DNA of 9,263 bases from Holosporaceae bacterium (GTDB lineage Bacteria; Pseudomonadota; Alphaproteobacteria; UBA3830): NCBI GenBank assembly GCA_031284345.1, contig JAITAC010000099.1, positions 1 through 9,263 on the forward strand, given 5' to 3'. Positions 7,836 through 9,263 of this stretch are shown piece by piece. The first letter of the stretch is position 1. Every line of letters begins with the position of its first letter. The translations under genes were made by a program, and so were the position numbers. The notes under the pieces were generated by a model. It worked only from the letters and a program-made list of their open reading frames with translations, was not told where the DNA came from and did no database searches.

Positions 7836-8948
7836 TTATTTTTCCTCTGAATACTGTTCCAGTTCTTTCAGAGGGGGAGGCGCAGAACCATCCTGCACGG
7901 ACACATTCTTGCCTTCCAGCACACCATTTTGACCACTAATTATTACAGTCTCATCGCAATTTATTCCTGTAATTATTTCCACCATGCCGTCTTTTTTCAT
8001 TCCGATCGTGACCGGAGTTCTGACGGCGAGTCCTTCCACAACTCTGAAGACATAATCATCATCTCCGAGCTTTTCGATGGCGCTTTCCGGAATAACTACC
8101 CCGACTGCATTTCCTTCCGGAGCTACCTTTACGCTGACGAAGCGTCCTGGCTTCAGAATAGATGATGCAACGGCGACGTCCTCCGGTACTTCAAGAGTGG
8201 CTCTTACGTCAAAAGTATGGGAAACTCGGTCGCACTCGGGATCTATGGCGATTATTTTTGCCGGATATTCCTGAGATTTATCTCCACCCACAAGAATTCT
8301 TGCTTCCTGTCCGACGTATATGTTACCGATGTCAATTTCAGAAACTTTAAAGTCCACCTTGAGCAAATGACAATCCACCAGTTTGAGTAGCTCATGGCCC
8401 GGAGCCACATACTGTCCTCGACTAATTTCCCGCAATCCGGCTATGCCGCTGAACGGCGCATATATCTTATGCTTTTTCAGAGTATTTTTGCTGGACAAAA
8501 CACGGGCTTCACACATATCCATTTCTGCTTTCTTGGTATCTCGAGAAATTTTTGCCGTTACTCCCCTATCCGCCAGTTTTTCTATGGGCTCAAATTCGCT
8601 TTTGGCTTTACGATATTGCGCTTCCGCTTCCATCAGAGCCGCCTTCGCTACGGAATCATCCAATTCCAACAGCAGATCGCCTTCTTTTACGATCATACCT
8701 TCGGAAAAATTAATGTTGGCAATCATGGAACTAACTTCCGACTTTATTATGACAGAATCATACGCTCGAAGTGTGCCAATCGCATTGATATAGCGAATAA
8801 CTGGCCCCATGGTTGCCTTGGCAATGCTAACGGGTGGAAGGGTATTCACTATTTTTGCGGAATCTCTGTTGGTGAGCTTATATGATATGAAAAACAATAC
8901 AATTAAAGCGAAAGCAAATAGGTATATTAATTTTTTTTTCCCAAACAC
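7836..8948 (-). CDS. RND efflux periplasmic adaptor subunit (membrane fusion protein, HlyD/AcrA family)
   Basis: The adaptor bridges the RND pump and the outer-membrane channel. Of 370 residues, an uncleaved N-terminal membrane anchor is likely (about 7-23, after MFGKKK). There is no lipobox cysteine, so it is not an AcrA-like lipoprotein. The first half of the lipoyl domain follows (about 63-97, KSEVSSMIANINFSEGMIVKEGD). An alpha-helical hairpin comes next (about 99-160, rich in A, E and K), short as in MexH/TriA-like adaptors. Next come the second lipoyl half (162-191, IYAPFSGIAGLREISRGQYV), a beta-barrel (about 195-275) and a membrane-proximal domain (about 280-352). The start is GTG 8948-8946, supported by AAGGAT 7 nt upstream. 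No good promoter is seen in the 42 bp between this start and the tRNA, so read-through from the tRNA promoter is possible. It is first in an adaptor-pump-fhs operon. The family assignment is secure; the substrate is unknown. Confidence 0.94.
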   Translation of the reverse strand: MFGKKKLIYLFAFALIVLFFISYKLTNRDSAKIVNTLPPVSIAKATMGPVIRYINAIGTLRAYDSVIIKSEVSSMIANINFSEGMIVKEGDLLLELDDSVAKAALMEAEAQYRKAKSEFEPIEKLADRGVTAKISRDTKKAEMDMCEARVLSSKNTLKKHKIYAPFSGIAGLREISRGQYVAPGHELLKLVDCHLLKVDFKVSEIDIGNIYVGQEARILVGGDKSQEYPAKIIAIDPECDRVSHTFDVRATLEVPEDVAVASSILKPGRFVSVKVAPEGNAVGVVIPESAIEKLGDDDYVFRVVEGLAVRTPVTIGMKKDGMVEIITGINCDETVIISGQNGVLEGKNVSVQDGSAPPPLKELEQYSEEK

Positions 8949-8955
8949 TGTTCGT

Positions 8956-8961
8956 ATCCTT
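8956..8961 (-). promoter_or_regulatory. ribosome-binding site deciding the GTG start of the adaptor gene
   Basis: On the - strand AAGGAT lies 7 nt before the GTG codon at 8948-8946. It supports the non-ATG start, which gives the basic MFGKKK segment expected before the membrane anchor. Confidence 0.6.
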
Positions 8962-8990
8962 TGCTATAGAAACCGAGAGCTAAAATATGA

Positions 8991-9067
8991 TGGTCGGAGC
9001 AAGAGGATTTGAACCTCCGACATCAGCCTCCCGAAGGCTGTGCTCTACCAGACTGAGCTATACTCCG
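8991..9067 (-). tRNA. tRNA-Pro, anticodon CGG
   Basis: A complete 77-nt cloverleaf. The acceptor stem CGGAGTA/TGCTCCG carries the C1-G72 pair typical of bacterial tRNA-Pro and one T-G wobble. The D arm is GCTC-9 nt-GAGC. The anticodon stem is CAGCC/GGCTG with loop TTCGGGA, placing anticodon CGG at 9033-9031 and the G37 expected for tRNA-Pro. A 5-nt variable loop and a T arm with TTCAAAT follow. Discriminator A73 and the 3' CCA are encoded (CCA complement at 8991-8993). It reads only CCG codons, so other Pro tRNAs must exist elsewhere. The 3' end is 42 bp before the adaptor gene on the same strand, with no terminator between them. Confidence 0.97.
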
Positions 9068-9080
9068 ATTACGATCAGCT

Positions 9081-9109
9081 ATTATTACACAATAAACTGT
9101 TTCCCGCAA
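9081..9109 (-). promoter_or_regulatory. probable promoter of the tRNA-Pro gene
   Basis: On the - strand, TTGCGG (-35, 9109-9104) is followed by a 17-bp spacer and AATAAT (-10, 9086-9081). The -10 matches consensus at five of six bases and the -35 at three of six. The predicted start is about six bases before the mature tRNA 5' end at 9067. It may also drive the RND-fhs operon by read-through. Confidence 0.45.
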
Positions 9110-9142
9110 TCATTTTTTTGAAACTGCCAGCAAACGGAAATC

Positions 9143-9188
9143 GTTGCGCAACTGCCCCTTCATTGCGAAGGTAATCCCACAATTGGGA
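9143..9188. promoter_or_regulatory. cluster of three small palindromes upstream of the rightward promoter
   Basis: Three elements sit in 46 bp: the perfect palindrome GTTGCGCAAC (9143-9152), CCTTC-5 nt-GAAGG (9157-9171) and TCCCA-4 nt-TGGGA (9175-9188). The first shares its half-site (GTTGC/GCAAC) with an inverted repeat lying over the promoter core at 9195-9215. They look like operator sites, though the two later ones could also be RNA hairpins. Confidence 0.35.
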
Positions 9189-9192
9189 GCTC

Positions 9193-9221
9193 TTGCAACC
9201 ATACTGTAACGTTGCTATAAT
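9193..9221 (+). promoter_or_regulatory. near-consensus sigma70 promoter facing the right edge
   Basis: TTGCAA (-35, 9193-9198), a 17-bp spacer and a perfect TATAAT (-10, 9216-9221). Transcription should start near 9228 and leave the window to the right, divergent from the tRNA-RND operon. The first plausible start codon is ATG 9246-9248, with GGA seven bases before it, open to the window end; only six codons are visible, so the gene cannot be identified. The inverted repeat GCAAC-11 nt-GTTGC (9195-9215) overlaps the -35 and fills the spacer, suggesting control by a repressor. Confidence 0.65.
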
Positions 9222-9263
9222 TACATTAATATCATGGAATAGCAAATGAATTCAGCAATAATA

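Noticed and set aside
8394..8885. Long + strand frame opposite the adaptor gene
   Set aside because: The - strand frame is a clear membrane fusion protein. The + frame resembles no family.
8991..9067. tRNA-Pro as an integration site of a mobile element
   Set aside because: No integrase, no repeated tRNA 3' segment and no mobile genes were found on either side in the window.
9246..9263. Start of a coding region at the right edge
   Set aside because: Only six codons (MNSAII) are visible, with a weak GGA ribosome-binding element. It is plausible after the strong promoter but cannot be supported as a gene.

Overview
The window is A+T-leaning DNA from a Gram-negative bacterium. It carries a LolA-type outer-membrane lipoprotein chaperone and an RND efflux pump with its periplasmic adaptor, both of which require an outer membrane. 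It also carries an oxygen-sensitive class III ribonucleotide reductase (NrdD) and a formate-tetrahydrofolate ligase, which point to anaerobic or microaerobic life. The style of the LolA and NrdD proteins suggests an alphaproteobacterium, possibly a low-GC, host-associated one. That placement is an inference and cannot be proved from this window.

Layout. The + strand carries lolA (entering from the left edge, to 629), a 343-bp intergenic stretch (630-972) with hairpins, a T-run and a short direct repeat, and then nrdD (973-3015). The rest reads on the - strand. From right to left it holds a tRNA-Pro(CGG) at 9067-8991, the RND adaptor (8948-7836), the RND inner-membrane pump (7801-4706) and fhs (4722-3067), which overlaps the end of the pump gene by 17 bp. 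nrdD and fhs converge, with 51 bp between their stop codons. The right edge (9068-9263) holds a plausible tRNA promoter facing left and a near-consensus sigma70 promoter facing right, the latter surrounded by small palindromes.

How the genes work together. Adaptor and pump form two parts of a tripartite efflux system; no TolC-like outer-membrane channel is present here. fhs makes 10-formyl-THF from formate and appears to be translationally coupled to the pump gene. NrdD makes deoxynucleotides without oxygen, but its activase NrdG is not in the window.

The most notable observation is that the NrdD reading frame stops just after the zinc-binding Cys/His cluster. It lacks the C-terminal glycyl-radical segment that class III reductases need for activity, and no reading frame downstream restores it. 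This is either a decayed gene or an enzyme whose radical domain is supplied by a separate polypeptide. A marked change in phenylalanine codon choice near the middle of the same gene suggests it may also be a mosaic.
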